The translations under genes and the position numbers were made by a program. This document shows, piece by piece, positions 34,025 through 41,765 of a DNA stretch of 42,819 nt. The notes beneath the pieces were generated by a model. That model had not been told where the DNA came from and ran no database searches. It saw only the letters and a list, made by a program, of their open reading frames with translations. Position 1 is the stretch's first letter. Every line of letters begins with the position of its first letter. Origin of the DNA: JBGPJM01 sp041485385 (GTDB taxonomy: Bacteria; Planctomycetota; Phycisphaerae; Phycisphaerales; UBA1924); contig JBGPJM010000018.1 of the NCBI GenBank assembly GCA_041485385.1, positions 1 to 42,819 of the forward strand, given 5' to 3'.

Positions 34025-34360
34025 ATGGAGATCAAGGAGCAGCGACATGGCGCGGTGACGGTGCTCAAGCCGGTCGGGCCGCTGGTGCAGGCCGACGCCG
34101 GCGATTTTGCCGAGCGCGTGGGGAGAGCGATGGTGAAGAGCCTGGGGCGGTTCGTGCTGGACGCGTCGGCCGTCCCGTTCGTCGACAGCGCGGGGCTGGA
34201 AGCGCTGCTGGAGGCCTCGAAGGAACTCAACAGCAACGGCCAGCTCCTCCGGCTGTGCGGCGTGAACGAGACGGTGCGCGAGGTGCTGGAGCTGACCGAC
34301 CTGGCCGCGCGGTTCGAATACTTCGACGACGTCGCGGATGCGACGAGGAGCTTCCTGTGA
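34025..34360 (+). CDS. STAS-domain protein (anti-sigma factor antagonist-like)
   Basis: A 111-aa single STAS domain: GAVTVLKPVGPLVQADAGDF, strand RFVLDASAVPFVDSAGLEAL with the usual phosphorylatable Ser in VDSAG, and C-terminal TDLAARFEYFDDVADATRS. Family members switch partners by Ser phosphorylation. Its TGA overlaps the GTG start of the GspE gene (GTGA), implying translational coupling to the secretion/pilus operon. No cognate anti-sigma kinase is adjacent. Confidence 0.92.
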   Translation: MEIKEQRHGAVTVLKPVGPLVQADAGDFAERVGRAMVKSLGRFVLDASAVPFVDSAGLEALLEASKELNSNGQLLRLCGVNETVREVLELTDLAARFEYFDDVADATRSFL

Positions 34361-36264
34361 GCCCGCCCTCGTCGCCTGTCCCGCCCGCTCCCTCGTCGCC
34401 CGGACCGGGTCCGAAAGGGCCGTCGCCGGCGCGCGGGGGCGCCCCCCCCACCCCCGGGGCCGAGCCGGCCCCCGGCGCGGCCCGGAAGGCCCAGTTCCGC
34501 ATCGGCGAGGCGCTGGTCGAGGAGGGCGTGCTCACACAGGAGCAGCTCCAGACCGCCCTGGCGGCACAGAAGAGCAACGCCGCGGGTGGGGGGCGGTTCC
34601 TGGGCGAGATGCTCGTCGAGCAGGGGATGATTACGCCGTCGGTGCTCGTGCGCACGCTGGCGAGGCGGCTGGGCATGCAGGGGTGCCAGCTGCGGCATGG
34701 GCTGATCGATCCGGCGCTGCTGAAGCTCATCGGCGCGGAGGAGGCCGAGCGGCTGAAGGTCATCCCGATGTTCAAGGTGCAGGGCACCCTGACGGTGGCG
34801 ATGGCCGAGCCGCAGTCGCTGCCGACGATCGACCGGCTGGCGCGCCTGACGGGGTGCCGGATCCGGCCGGTGCTGGCGCTCGAGTCCAACATCCGGGAGT
34901 TCGTGAAGAAGTACGCCGCGGGCGACGTGGACGTGGAGGCGTTTCTCACCTCGCTGGCCGATTCGGATGTGGAGGTGATCGAGCGGGAGACGGTGGACGA
35001 GGGCCCGACGACCGACCTGGACCGGATGGTGGCGGGGAGCCCGATCGTGAACCTGGTAAACGTCGCGCTGCTCACGGCGGTGAAGGACGGGGCCAGCGAC
35101 ATCCACATCGAGCCGGAGAAGAGGGGCACCCGGATCCGCTACCGCATCGACGGTTCGCTGCGGGACCTGATGAAGCCGCCGGCGGGGATGCACGCGGCGA
35201 TCATCTCGCGCGTGAAGGTGATCGGCAAGATGGACATCGCCGAGAAGCGGATGCCGCAGGAGGGGCGTGTGCACATCATCGCGGAGGGGCGGGAGATCGA
35301 CCTTCGGGTGTCGAGCATGCCGACGCTGCTGGGGGAGAAGCTGGTGATCCGCGTGCTGGACAAGTCGAACCTGAAGGTGCGCATGGAGGATCTGGGGATG
35401 CGCCCTGATTCGATGGTCACGTTCAAGGCGATCCTCGACAAGCCGCACGGGCTGGTGCTGGTGACGGGGCCGACGGGGAGCGGCAAGACGACCACGCTGT
35501 ACTCGGCGCTGGACCTCTTGAGGAGCCCGGAGTGGAATATCGTGACGGTGGAGGACCCGGTCGAGTACCAGCTCGACATGGTGAACCAAGTCCAGGTGCA
35601 GGAGCCCATCGGGCTGACGTTCGCGCGGGTGCTCCGGAGCTTCCTGCGCCAGGACCCGGACATCATCATGGTGGGCGAGGTCCGCGACGCGGAGACCGCG
35701 CACGTGGCCGTGCAGGCAGCGCTGACGGGGCACCTGGTGCTGGCGACGCTGCACACCAACGACGCGCCCGGCGCGGTGGCGCGCCTGCTGGACATGGACA
35801 CCAAACCGTACCTGCTCTCCAGCGCGATCAACGGCGTTGTCGCGCAGCGGCTGGCGCGGACGATCTGCCAGAGCTGCGCGACGAGCTACTTCCCCAGCGA
35901 ACAGGTGCTGCAGGACGCGGGGCTGCCGCACCTCACCGGGCGGGCGTTCCGGAAGGGGGCCGGGTGCCGGCAGTGCCACGACAGCGGGTGCCAGGGGAGG
36001 CTGGGGATCTACGAGGTCATGGAGGTCACGCCGCAGATCCGCCAGCTGATCCACCGGTCGGCGGCGTCGCACGCGATCAGGGCCAGGCTGCGGGAGCACG
36101 GGTGGCTGACGCTGCGGCAGGAGGGCGTTCTGCTGGCGCTGGCGGGGAAGGCGTCGCTGGAGGAGGTGCTGCGCGTGACTCATTCGGATGAGAACGAGCC
36201 GGCGATGGACGACTCCACGGCGGAGAAGCCAGGACCCACAGAGAAGCTCGGGGAGGCCGCATGA
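34357..36264 (+). CDS. GspE/PilB-type assembly ATPase
   Basis: This hexameric cytoplasmic motor ATPase drives pilus or pseudopilus assembly. It has 635 aa from the GTG overlapping the STAS stop, with GAGGAG upstream. A ~45-residue Pro-rich leader precedes an MshEN-like N-terminal domain (FRIGEALVEEGVLTQEQLQT). Next come SDIHIEP, Walker A GPTGSGKTTT (~371), the Walker B region QDPDIIMVGEVRDAETA and the His box LATLHTNDAP. A zinc-binding tetracysteine follows (CQSC ~504, CRQC ~537). Its TGA overlaps the ATG of the GspF gene. Confidence 0.97.
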   Translation: MSPPSSPVPPAPSSPGPGPKGPSPARGGAPPTPGAEPAPGAARKAQFRIGEALVEEGVLTQEQLQTALAAQKSNAAGGGRFLGEMLVEQGMITPSVLVRTLARRLGMQGCQLRHGLIDPALLKLIGAEEAERLKVIPMFKVQGTLTVAMAEPQSLPTIDRLARLTGCRIRPVLALESNIREFVKKYAAGDVDVEAFLTSLADSDVEVIERETVDEGPTTDLDRMVAGSPIVNLVNVALLTAVKDGASDIHIEPEKRGTRIRYRIDGSLRDLMKPPAGMHAAIISRVKVIGKMDIAEKRMPQEGRVHIIAEGREIDLRVSSMPTLLGEKLVIRVLDKSNLKVRMEDLGMRPDSMVTFKAILDKPHGLVLVTGPTGSGKTTTLYSALDLLRSPEWNIVTVEDPVEYQLDMVNQVQVQEPIGLTFARVLRSFLRQDPDIIMVGEVRDAETAHVAVQAALTGHLVLATLHTNDAPGAVARLLDMDTKPYLLSSAINGVVAQRLARTICQSCATSYFPSEQVLQDAGLPHLTGRAFRKGAGCRQCHDSGCQGRLGIYEVMEVTPQIRQLIHRSAASHAIRARLREHGWLTLRQEGVLLALAGKASLEEVLRVTHSDENEPAMDDSTAEKPGPTEKLGEAA

Positions 36265-37481
36265 AGCTCACGTACGAGGCGTACAACCAGTCGGGCCAGG
36301 CGGTGCGCGGGACGGTGGAGGCGGCGAGCGTCCAGGAGGCGACCGACGGGCTGTTCCACCAAGGGCTGTACGTGACGACGATCACGGAGGAGCGCGGCGG
36401 CCGGGCGGGCCCCGGGAAGTCGCGGGGTCGGCGACCAGGCGGGCACGGGTCGGGGAAGGAACTGGCGTCGTTCACGCGGCAGCTGGCCGTGCTGACGTCC
36501 ACGGGCACGCCGGTCGTGCAGGCGCTGGGGGCGGCCGAGCGGCAGATGGGCCTGAAACGGTGGCGATCGGTCGTCGCCGACATCCGCACGCGCGTGGAGG
36601 AGGGCGAGACGCTCGTGCAGGCCATGGAGCACCACCCGCGGAGCTTCGGGCCGGTGTACCGCAGCCTCGTCGCCGCGGGAGAATCGGGGGGCCAGCTCGG
36701 CAAGATGCTTGACCGGCTGGCGATGATGACGCGGCAGCAGCTGAAGGTACGGAACTCGATCGTCGGGGCGATGACCTATCCTGCGCTCTTGCTGATTGTC
36801 TCGCTGGTGGTCGTCGTGGTGATGCTCACGACGGTGCTCCCGCGTTTCACCGGGCTGTTCAAGACGCTGGACGCGCCGATCCCGCCGACGACCAAGGCGC
36901 TGATGTCGCTGAGCGCTGAGCTGCAGACGCACTGGTGGGCGTGGCTGCTGGGGGCCGGGGCGATCGCGGCCGGGGCCGCGGCCTGGGTGCGCACGGCGCA
37001 TGGACGGGCGACCGTCCAGACGGTGATGCTGCGGCTGCCGGTGATCGGCAGTTTCTCGCGTTCGCTCATCACGGCCCGGATCGCCCGGGTCCTGGGCGTG
37101 CTCCTAGAGAGCCGCGTGCCGATGCTCGAGTCGCTCCGGCTCACGCAGCAGGCGGCGGGCAACCTGCACTACCGGGCGCTCCTGGAGCGGGCCGAGCACC
37201 TTGTCACGCACGGCGAGTCGGTGAGCCAGGCGTTCCGCGAGTCGCCGCTGGTGTCCGCCTCGGTTTTCGAGGCGTTGCAGACGGGGGAGAAGACCGGGCA
37301 GATCGGCCCGATCCTCCTGAGCATGGCCGACGCGATGGACGAAGACAACGAGGTCGTCATCCGGTCGCTCACCAGCTTGATGGAGCCGGCGATCCTGATC
37401 GTGCTGGGGGCGGTGGTGGGGTTCGTGGCCGTGAGCCTGTTCATGCCATTGTTCGACCTGACCTCGGCGACGCAGGGGTAG
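36261..37481 (+). CDS. GspF/PilC-type inner-membrane platform protein
   Basis: This 406-aa protein has the duplicated GspF domain, first around FTRQLAVLTSTGTPVVQALG (~72-91) and again around ARIARVLGVLLESRVPMLES. Three membrane helices are visible: LLLIVSLVVVVVMLTTVLP, WWAWLLGAGAIAAGAAAW and AILIVLGAVVGFVAVSLFMP. An N-terminal ~30-residue beta module (YEAYNQSGQAVRGTVEAASV) and a Gly/Arg-rich linker precede it. It anchors the motor to the membrane. The ATG overlaps the gspE stop (ATGA). Confidence 0.97.
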   Translation: MKLTYEAYNQSGQAVRGTVEAASVQEATDGLFHQGLYVTTITEERGGRAGPGKSRGRRPGGHGSGKELASFTRQLAVLTSTGTPVVQALGAAERQMGLKRWRSVVADIRTRVEEGETLVQAMEHHPRSFGPVYRSLVAAGESGGQLGKMLDRLAMMTRQQLKVRNSIVGAMTYPALLLIVSLVVVVVMLTTVLPRFTGLFKTLDAPIPPTTKALMSLSAELQTHWWAWLLGAGAIAAGAAAWVRTAHGRATVQTVMLRLPVIGSFSRSLITARIARVLGVLLESRVPMLESLRLTQQAAGNLHYRALLERAEHLVTHGESVSQAFRESPLVSASVFEALQTGEKTGQIGPILLSMADAMDEDNEVVIRSLTSLMEPAILIVLGAVVGFVAVSLFMPLFDLTSATQG

Positions 37482-37486
37482 ACGCG

Positions 37487-38575
37487 ATGAGCACACCAAC
37501 CGGCAGGGCGATCAGCGCGATCGGGCTCGATGTCGGCAGGAGCCGCATCAGTGCGGTACAGGCCCGGCGGCGCGCCGGGACGTGGCGGGTCTTCGCCGCC
37601 GTCGAGTTCGATCGGCTCTGCGACGAGGGCACGCCGGGTCCGGCGGAGATTGCGCGGCTGTCGGCCGTGCTCTCGCGGCAGGGGTTCATCGGCAGCGACG
37701 TCCTGGCGTGCACGCCGGAGGAGCACCTGGTCACCAGCACGCTGGAAGCGCCTCCCCAGGTCTCCGGGGCGCCGCTGGGGGCCATGGCCCGGATGGAGCT
37801 GTCGCGTTCCCTGCGCTGCCGCCCCGACGAGATCGAGGTCGCCTGGTGGAACCTGCCTTCGACGCTCCGCGGCAAGGACGCCGTGCACGTGCTGGCAACG
37901 GCGATTTCGCACAGGGATGCGCAGAAGTTCCTCGACGCGCTGGAGTCCGACGGCCTGAACGTGGTCTCGCTGGAGCCGCGCGTGTGTGCCTTGGCGCGGG
38001 CCTGTGCCCCGGTTCTGGAGGACGCCGCGGGGCTGTACGCGATCCTGGAGATGGGCTGGGACGCGGCGTGCACCGTGGTCGCCTACCGCGGGCAGATCAT
38101 CTACGGCCGATCGAACGCGGGGGGCGGGCTCTCGTCGCTGGCGCGGGCGCTCAAGTCGGATCTGAACATCGACCTTGAGCTCGCCGAGCACCAGATCTTT
38201 CACCGCCCCGCCCCGCGCGGCGCGGAGGGGAGCGAGGAGGACCAGGAGGGGCCATCGGGTCCGGGAGCGCGCACGCTGCGGGTCAGCGTTGCCCGGGCGG
38301 TGGAGGAGCACCTCGACGCGGTGTCCCGGGAGGTCGGGTCGGCGCTTTCGTACGCGTGCCACCGGTACCCGGAGGCGGCGGTCATTCAGGTCATCGCGAC
38401 CGGCGCCGGGGCGGGCGTGCCCGAGATCGATGCGATGCTGGGCGCGCGCCTGGAGGCGCCGGTGCTGCCGGTGCGGCCGACGGACCTCGTGCAGTTCTCC
38501 GGGGGGCAGCGGGAAGCCTGTTCAAACCCGGGCCTGTGCGCGGCCCTAGGCCTTGCCCTCTGGGGGCTGGAGTAG
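37487..38575 (+). CDS. PilM-like actin-fold protein
   Basis: The protein has 362 aa. The phosphate-1-like motif IGLDVGRSRISAVQARR is at ~11-28, with further actin-fold features: LEPRVCALARACAPVLEDAA, LEMGWDAACTVVAYRGQIIY and GGGLSSLARALKSDLNIDLE. It lacks a strong match to the GxG of the second phosphate loop. PilM is the cytoplasmic ring protein that binds the N-terminal peptide of PilN. Five bp separate it from the GspF stop. Confidence 0.85.
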   Translation: MSTPTGRAISAIGLDVGRSRISAVQARRRAGTWRVFAAVEFDRLCDEGTPGPAEIARLSAVLSRQGFIGSDVLACTPEEHLVTSTLEAPPQVSGAPLGAMARMELSRSLRCRPDEIEVAWWNLPSTLRGKDAVHVLATAISHRDAQKFLDALESDGLNVVSLEPRVCALARACAPVLEDAAGLYAILEMGWDAACTVVAYRGQIIYGRSNAGGGLSSLARALKSDLNIDLELAEHQIFHRPAPRGAEGSEEDQEGPSGPGARTLRVSVARAVEEHLDAVSREVGSALSYACHRYPEAAVIQVIATGAGAGVPEIDAMLGARLEAPVLPVRPTDLVQFSGGQREACSNPGLCAALGLALWGLE

Positions 38576-38579
38576 CACC

Positions 38580-39209
38580 GTGACAAGCGTGAACCTCATC
38601 CCCGTTCCCCGGCTGATCGCCCGCAGGCGGGCCACGGTGCTCCGGCGCTGGGCGTGGGCGAGCGGGGTCTACGCGGCCTGCCTCGCGGGAGCCTACGGCG
38701 GCGTCGCCGCGGCGTGGGACTACGACCGCGGTGGTCTGCAGCGTACCGTCGACATCGAGTCCAAAGGCAACAACGACCGGCGTGCGAGGCGGCAGGAGCT
38801 GGACCTAGGCTACGAAAGGTCCAGGGCGATGCTGGAGGCCAACCGAGCCGTGGGGCAGCAGCCCGACTGGAGCATCCTGCTCCGGCTGCTGGCCAAGCAG
38901 GCCGCGAACAGCATCGTCCTGCGTGACTGCCAGGTCCAGCCGCTGGCCGAACCGGTGGTGGTCGCGCCCGGTAAGAAGGAGTTGACGCCGGTGAGCAACG
39001 CCGATGTGCAGCCGGCCCGGTACATGGTGAAGATGCGGGCGATGGCAAAGGACCTGGGCGCGGTCTCGGCGTTTGCCGTGCGGCTGCGCGAGTGCGCGCT
39101 GTTCGAGAAGGTCGACGTGATGGAGAGCAAGCGCGAGCCGTTCATGGCCGGCGAGGCCGTGAGCTTCCGGCTGGAATGCCTGCTGACGGGCGCGGAGAGG
39201 CCAAAGTGA
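38580..39209 (+). CDS. PilN-like inner-membrane alignment protein
   Basis: The GTG at 38580 gives a 209-aa protein with the short cytoplasmic motif VNLIPVPRLIARRR (PilN signature INLLP). One membrane helix (~25-45) follows, then a coiled-coil-like stretch and a C-terminal ferredoxin-like domain (~130-205, ARYMVKMRAMAKDLGAVSAF). Position and topology identify it as PilN/GspL-type. Its stop overlaps the next start (AAGTGAGC). Confidence 0.82.
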   Translation: MTSVNLIPVPRLIARRRATVLRRWAWASGVYAACLAGAYGGVAAAWDYDRGGLQRTVDIESKGNNDRRARRQELDLGYERSRAMLEANRAVGQQPDWSILLRLLAKQAANSIVLRDCQVQPLAEPVVVAPGKKELTPVSNADVQPARYMVKMRAMAKDLGAVSAFAVRLRECALFEKVDVMESKREPFMAGEAVSFRLECLLTGAERPK

Positions 39210-39772
39210 GCACCAACCTGCTGAGCGGAACGTTCGCGAAGATCCACGGGGGCGGCGTGGCGGTGCTGGCCGTGATCACCGCGGCGGTGTACTTCGGCGG
39301 CATCGAGCCCGTGCTTACCGACAACGCGCTGCGCCGCGACCTGGAGTCGAGGCTGGCGATCGAGAAGAAGTCCGCGTCCGACCTGACCAGCGAGATCAGA
39401 TGCAAGCAGCGCGACCTGGACGCGGTGGAGAGGGAAATCGCGACGGACCAGGTCCGGCTCGAGCAGGCATCGAAGGTGAACGACCGGCTGGGCAAGCTGG
39501 CGCACCTGGCGGCCGAGGCGGGGGTGCGGATCGACACGGTGCAGCCCGAACAGATCCGGGCCGGCAAGCGCTACGGCATCATCCCCATTGCGGTCAGGGG
39601 CGAGGGGACGTACGTCCAGTGCACGGCGTTCCTGGCGATGCTCGCGCAGCGGTTCCGCGACATCGGGGTCCGTTCGCTGGGCATGTCCTGTAACGCGACC
39701 GCCGCCAACGCGCCGGTGGTGTTCAGCTTCGAGCTGGCCTGGTACGTGGCCCCGTCGGAAAAGATGAACTGA
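39206..39772 (+). CDS. PilO-like inner-membrane alignment protein
   Basis: The GTG at 39206 overlaps the pilN stop. The 188-aa product has a membrane helix at ~15-33 (GGVAVLAVITAAVYFGG). A coiled coil spans ~43-85 (LRRDLESRLAIEKKSASDLT onward). A C-terminal ferredoxin-like domain (~95-185: VQPEQIRAGKRYGIIPIAVR, QCTAFLAMLAQRFRDIGVRS) follows. This is the standard PilO/GspM build, pairing with PilN. Confidence 0.82.
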   Translation: MSTNLLSGTFAKIHGGGVAVLAVITAAVYFGGIEPVLTDNALRRDLESRLAIEKKSASDLTSEIRCKQRDLDAVEREIATDQVRLEQASKVNDRLGKLAHLAAEAGVRIDTVQPEQIRAGKRYGIIPIAVRGEGTYVQCTAFLAMLAQRFRDIGVRSLGMSCNATAANAPVVFSFELAWYVAPSEKMN

Positions 39773-39826
39773 TGTTCGGCGCGGATTGCTTGCCCGGGGA
39801 GAGGATGAATCGTCTGTTTCGGGGGC

Positions 39827-40555
39827 ATGTCAACACACCCCCAGCGAAAAGTGGCTATCGGAATCCTGGTGCTGGCGCTCACGGCGCTGGCGCTGGATCG
39901 CACGGTCTTGAAGATGTCGCCCCTGGGAGCCCAGAGCGCCTCGGCCGCGGCGACGCCGGGCGGCTCCTCTACCCAGGAGAGCCCCGCGAAATCCGCGGCC
40001 AAGCCCGCCCCGGCGCAGGCCATGGTGGCGTTCCACCTGCAGACGGTGGCGCTGACCACGGGCCTGGTCGACAACGAGCCCGCCGACGTGTTCAACCCGA
40101 TTGCGGTTTTCGGACCCGGTCCGGGCAGGGACGGCGCGCAGAGCCCGGCGGCCGAGGAGTTCTCGCAGAAGCACCGGCTGGCCTCGGTGCTCATCAGCGG
40201 CCTGGATTCGCGGGCGCAGGCCACCATCGACGACCAGCCGCTCCGGATCGGCGACCGCGTCAAGGGGAGCCAGCTGCTGTCGATCACCGAGCTGTCGGCC
40301 ACGTTCGACGTCGAGGGGGAGAAGGTCGTCCTGATCATGGCCCTCCCGACCAAGGAGGAGTTCGCCCAGCACAAGCTCAACTCCGTTCTGCTGACGAAGG
40401 ACGCCCGCGGGGCCGTGGTCGTCATCGACGGGAAGCGGCAGGTGCAGGTCTTCGATCGGCTCGACGGTTATCGGCTGATGGCGGTGGACACTGGCTCGGC
40501 CACGTTCGAGGCCGAGCACCGGCGCGTGGTCCTGGAAGTTCCCCGGGCGAAGTGA
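39827..40555 (+). CDS. PilP/GspC-like periplasmic protein
   Basis: This 242-aa protein has an N-terminal membrane anchor (IGILVLALTALALDR) and a ~50-residue Ala/Ser/Pro linker. Repeated small beta modules follow, e.g. LASVLISGLDSRAQATIDDQ with IGDRVKGSQLLSITELSATF, then VLLTKDARGAVVVIDGKRQV. The pattern 'value recalculated, I-G-D-x-V' is like the homology regions of GspC/PilP that dock to the secretin. No secretin gene is in this window. There is no strong Shine-Dalgarno. Confidence 0.7.
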   Translation: MSTHPQRKVAIGILVLALTALALDRTVLKMSPLGAQSASAAATPGGSSTQESPAKSAAKPAPAQAMVAFHLQTVALTTGLVDNEPADVFNPIAVFGPGPGRDGAQSPAAEEFSQKHRLASVLISGLDSRAQATIDDQPLRIGDRVKGSQLLSITELSATFDVEGEKVVLIMALPTKEEFAQHKLNSVLLTKDARGAVVVIDGKRQVQVFDRLDGYRLMAVDTGSATFEAEHRRVVLEVPRAK

Positions 40556-40665
40556 CACCCGGCAGGCTCCGACCGGAAACCGGCCCGCTCGGCTAAGGTC
40601 GCCGGCCCGGTCCGTCGATATCGATGACAGCCGCAGGAAGAACCCTGTCGCACGGAGAATCCCAG

Positions 40666-41157
40666 ATGAGCTCTGTACACATGCGGAAGAGGGCGTTCAG
40701 CCTTGTCGAACTGGTGATCGTCGTGGTCATCATCGGTATCATCGGCGCGATCGCCATCCCCAGGCTCAGCCGCGGCTCCGCCGGTGCGGCCGACGGCGCG
40801 CTGAAGGGCGACCTGGCGGTCATGCGTTCGGCGATCGAGCTGTTCGCGGCCGAGCACGACGGGCTCTTCCCGGGGAAGGACTCCTCGGGCAACACGGAGG
40901 ACCCGGTCCTGCAGCTCACGACGTACTCCGACGGCGCGGGGAACACCCAGGCGACCAAGGACACCGTCTTTATCTTCGGTCCCTATGTCAAGGACATCCC
41001 GGCCCTGCCGGTCGGGGCGGCGAAAGGCAATAAGGGCCTGGCCGCGGCTGCGGGCGCGGGTGTGGGCTGGATCTACGACTATGCCACCGGCAAGATCTAT
41101 TCGAACACAACGGCGACGGAGCAGGACGTCAAGAATGTGAAGTACAGCGACTATTGA
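40666..41157 (+). CDS. GspG/PilA-like major prepilin
   Basis: This 163-aa protein carries the prepilin N-methylation signature KRA|FSLVELVIVVVIIGI, with cleavage after Ala and mature N-terminal Phe and Glu5, then a helix and a beta domain with DYATGKIYSNT near the end. Start ATG at 40666 with GGAGA 9 nt upstream; ATG at 40681 is possible. It is the probable main pseudopilin. A strong terminator-like hairpin follows at 41200-41239. Confidence 0.93.
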   Translation: MSSVHMRKRAFSLVELVIVVVIIGIIGAIAIPRLSRGSAGAADGALKGDLAVMRSAIELFAAEHDGLFPGKDSSGNTEDPVLQLTTYSDGAGNTQATKDTVFIFGPYVKDIPALPVGAAKGNKGLAAAAGAGVGWIYDYATGKIYSNTTATEQDVKNVKYSDY

Positions 41158-41199
41158 TGCGGCGGGGCGGACAGCCCCCTGTTCTCCGTGAGTCATGAA

Positions 41200-41239
41200 G
41201 AGCGGGCCGACGGTCGAGACCGTTGGCCCGCGCTCGTTT
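41200..41239 (+). terminator. Terminator-like hairpin between prepilin genes 1 and 2
   Basis: GAGCGGGCC (41200-41208) pairs with GGCCCGCGCTC (41225-41235, a two-base bulge), and ACGGT pairs with ACCGT inside it. CGTTTTG follows. It could partially terminate after the major prepilin gene, raising its level over the downstream minor prepilins. Confidence 0.75.
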
Positions 41240-41258
41240 TGGGACGGAGGTCCGGTTC

Positions 41259-41765
41259 ATGCGGCTGACCCTGCGGAAGTCGAGCGGCCTCCCCGCCAAC
41301 CGGCGGCGCGGGCACGGCGCGCGCGGGTTCAGCCTGATCGAGCTCGTGATCGCCATGGTAATCATGGGGATCATCGCGTCGATCGCGGCGCCCCGGTTCT
41401 CGGGGGCCCTGGCCCGGTACCGGTTGGATTCCGCGGCGCGGCGCATCGCCGGCGACCTGAACATGGCCCGCGACGCCGCGAGGACCTCGAGCCAGAGCCG
41501 CAAGGTCGCGTTCAAGGTCGCGACGGCCTTCTACCAGATCGACGGCGTGCGCAGCATGCGGGACGGGACGATGACCTACACGGTCGACCTTACCGACGAG
41601 CCGTACGGTGCAACGCTCGACAGCGTGGACTTCGGCGGGGATCAGGACCTCTTCTACAACGGATTCGGCGCCCCCGACAGCTCGGGCAAGGTCGTTGTCC
41701 GGGTGGGGGCCGCAACGAAGACCATCATGGTGGACGGATCCTCCGGAAAGGCGACGGTGCAATGA
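41259..41765 (+). CDS. GspH-like minor prepilin
   Basis: From the ATG at 41259 (GGAGG 10 nt upstream), this 168-aa protein has ARG|FSLIELVIAMVIMGII as cleavage/methylation site, then LARYRLDSAARRIAGDLNMA and a beta-rich domain (KVVVRVGAATKTIMVDGSSG) typical of minor pseudopilins H/FimT. The stop overlaps the start of the next gene (ATGA). Confidence 0.92.
   Translation: MRLTLRKSSGLPANRRRGHGARGFSLIELVIAMVIMGIIASIAAPRFSGALARYRLDSAARRIAGDLNMARDAARTSSQSRKVAFKVATAFYQIDGVRSMRDGTMTYTVDLTDEPYGATLDSVDFGGDQDLFYNGFGAPDSSGKVVVRVGAATKTIMVDGSSGKATVQ

Noticed and set aside
31967..36183. Long minus-strand frames opposite the kinase and gspE genes
   Set aside because: Arg/His/Pro-rich shadow translations; the + strand has clear catalytic motifs.
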